Shown: piece after piece, positions 31,738 through 33,148 of the stretch
Layout: the number at the start of each line of letters is the position of its first letter
Numbering within the stretch: position 1 is the stretch's first letter
Source: Desulfotignum sp.
GTDB lineage: Bacteria > Desulfobacterota > Desulfobacteria > Desulfobacterales > Desulfobacteraceae
Assembly (NCBI GenBank): GCA_021737695.1
Contig: JAIPDL010000040.1
Span: forward strand, 1 to 33,148
Direction of reading: 5' to 3'
DNA length: 33,148 nt
The notes under the pieces: generated by a model
Database searches by the model: none
Told to the model about the DNA's origin: nothing
Seen by the model: only the letters and a program-made list of their open reading frames with translations
Program-made: the position numbers and the translations under genes

Positions 31738-33148
31738 ATGGCACAGAAATATTCATCCATACGCATTAATACCGCTCAGGCAGCCAGGATCGCCCGGCAG
31801 CTGTATCAGGTGTCCGGGGATATCATGCCGCTGCCCGGAGAGCTGGATTTTAATTTTAAAATCACGGGCGGCCGGCAAAGTTATATACTTAAAATCAGCC
31901 GTCCGGGAGTGTCTTCCTGCTATATCGAATTTCAGCAGGCTTTGCTGGACCATGTGAACACATCAAAGATCCCCGTGGTCTGTCCCAAAACGGTTTTGGG
32001 CGTGGATGGTAAATCCATTACCAGCATCCTGGATGATGCCGGAAACCCACGTTTGGTCCGGTTGTTGACCTGGATCGACGGCCGGTTGTGGTCAAACGTC
32101 AACCCCATCACCGACCGGCTTCTGGAGAGCCTGGGCCGGCAGGCCGGGCAGGTGACCCAGGCGTTGCAGGGGTTTGGCCATGAACTGGCGCACCGGGATC
32201 TGGTGTGGGACCTGGCCCGGGCCGACTGGACCCGGGATCACCTGGATCTGTTTTCCGGAGAACAGCGGGAGATGATCGATTTTTTTCTTCATCGGTTCAC
32301 ACAGATTCAGCCCGTTTATCAGGGGGTACGTAAAAGTGTGGTGCACAACGATGCCAATGACAACAATGTGGTGGTGACAGAAGACCGGGTTTGTCCGGAA
32401 GTTACAGCCATTATCGATTATGGGGATGCCGTGTACACCCAGACCGTCAATGACCTTGCCGTGGCCGTGGCTTACGCGGTGATGGGCAAACCGGACCCGC
32501 TGGCCGCGGCCCTTTGTGTGGTCAAAGGGTATCATGCGGCATTTCCCCTGGAAGCACCGGAGCTGTCCCTGCTGCATACCCTGGTGGCCATGCGCCTGGT
32601 GATCAGTGTCATAAAATCAGCCCTCAACCGGATCAAAGAGCCGGAAAACACCTATCTGCGGATCAGTGAAAAACCGGCCTGGGATCTGTTGACACAGTGG
32701 CGGGCCGTGGATGAACACCTGGCCCATTACAGTTTCAGGCAGGCATGCGGTATGGCACCCCATCCCGGAGAATCCGGTTTTGTGGATTGGGCAGGCAGAT
32801 GTGATACACAGTTTTCAGATCTGCTGGGAAATGGAGGCACGGATTCAGGTGCCACCCCAGTGCCGGTTCCCATGGATCTGAGCGTGGGAAGCACCTGGCT
32901 GGGGCATGCAAAGGATTATACAGATCCGGACCGGCTGGCCTTTGAGCTGGGCTGTCTTTCCCGGCAGCACAAGAAAGCGCTACCGGCAGGTGGATACCTG
33001 GAATACCGTTCCGAGCCGTTTTTGAAAACCTATGAGGCCGGTATGGAAGCACAAGGGGCTGTCCGGGCCGAGGGCAACAGCGGACCGGTCTGCCGCAGCC
33101 TGCACCTGGGCATGGATGTGTGGGCCATGGCCGGAACCCCGGTCCACG
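31738..33148 (+). CDS. Phosphotransferase-M23 fusion protein, 5' part (3' end outside window)
   Basis: An open frame runs from ATG 31738 (AAAGGA upstream) to the window end, 470 codons with no stop. Residues ~20-300 form an aminoglycoside/choline-kinase-like phosphotransferase: H203-x-D205-x4-N210 in VVHNDANDNN is the catalytic loop and D227-YGD in IIDYGD the metal-binding motif. A linker follows. The last residues, H456-LGMD460-VWAMAGTPVH, look like the start of an M23/LytM metallopeptidase domain. Bacterial proteins with this order often continue into a class III aminotransferase, but that part is not in view. No signal peptide is seen, so an active secreted peptidase is unlikely. Confidence 0.8.
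   Translation, partial: MAQKYSSIRINTAQAARIARQLYQVSGDIMPLPGELDFNFKITGGRQSYILKISRPGVSSCYIEFQQALLDHVNTSKIPVVCPKTVLGVDGKSITSILDDAGNPRLVRLLTWIDGRLWSNVNPITDRLLESLGRQAGQVTQALQGFGHELAHRDLVWDLARADWTRDHLDLFSGEQREMIDFFLHRFTQIQPVYQGVRKSVVHNDANDNNVVVTEDRVCPEVTAIIDYGDAVYTQTVNDLAVAVAYAVMGKPDPLAAALCVVKGYHAAFPLEAPELSLLHTLVAMRLVISVIKSALNRIKEPENTYLRISEKPAWDLLTQWRAVDEHLAHYSFRQACGMAPHPGESGFVDWAGRCDTQFSDLLGNGGTDSGATPVPVPMDLSVGSTWLGHAKDYTDPDRLAFELGCLSRQHKKALPAGGYLEYRSEPFLKTYEAGMEAQGAVRAEGNSGPVCRSLHLGMDVWAMAGTPVH

Noticed and set aside
1..33148. CRISPR array, toxin-antitoxin pair or prophage genes
   Set aside because: No regularly spaced repeats, small paired toxin/antitoxin frames or phage structural genes were seen anywhere in the window.

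Overview
The window reads as chromosomal DNA of an anaerobic, Gram-negative sulfate reducer, most likely a Desulfobacteraceae-type deltaproteobacterium (Desulfobacterota) such as the Desulfotignum/Desulfobacter group. This is inferred from the gene mix: a CooC-type nickel ATPase, an AmrS radical SAM enzyme, a MqnP-like prenyltransferase, a DUF3373 outer-membrane protein with a small cytochrome-like partner, and a response regulator ending in a CSQCKKIRDD-type four-cysteine tail. No 16S gene or marker set is present, so the placement is an inference. Most genes are GC-rich, with abundant CCGG. The first ~400 bases and one recognition domain of hsdS are clearly AT-rich.

Layout. 1-535: AT-rich, no gene. 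536-7119, plus strand: amidohydrolase, Tex, thiol peroxidase behind a palindromic promoter, an AsmA-like protein and a DUF4197 protein. 7209-11115: beta-CASP RNase-like hydrolase, FKBP/SlyD-like isomerase with a cysteine-rich tail, then a nitrilase-superfamily amidase overlapping a response regulator with a Cys4 tail. 11238-17290: a tight run of CooC-like ATPase, methyltransferase, AmrS, UbiA/MqnP prenyltransferase, CCA-type nucleotidyltransferase and ACT-ACT-HAD phosphoserine phosphatase. 17298-17727: non-coding stretch, possibly decayed. 17728-23729: type I restriction-modification operon hsdM-hsdS-hsdR, with a C-terminal frameshift in hsdR. 23771-27089, minus strand: thrS, alr and an elongator-type tRNA-Met(CAT) with its own strong promoter and terminator. 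27173-29276, plus strand: RNase D, a long inverted repeat resembling a REP unit, and dapF. 29292-31357, minus strand: a small secreted cytochrome-c-like protein without a haem motif, followed by a DUF3373 outer-membrane protein. 31738-end: 5' part of a large protein with a kinase-like phosphotransferase domain and the start of an M23-like domain, cut by the window edge.

How the parts fit. Most of the window is housekeeping: translation (thrS, tRNA-Met, CCA enzyme), RNA turnover (RNase D, beta-CASP protein, Tex), cell-wall and amino-acid supply (alr, dapF, serB), peroxide defence (tpx) and quinone synthesis. The accessory parts are the type I R-M operon, the repeat before dapF, and perhaps the DUF3373 pair. 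I found no CRISPR array, intact insertion sequence, integrase or complete new defence system. The least explained items are the haemless cytochrome-like/DUF3373 pair, the amidase plus REC-Cys4 regulator pair, the kinase-M23 fusion, and the CooC and AmrS genes that lack their usual partners here.
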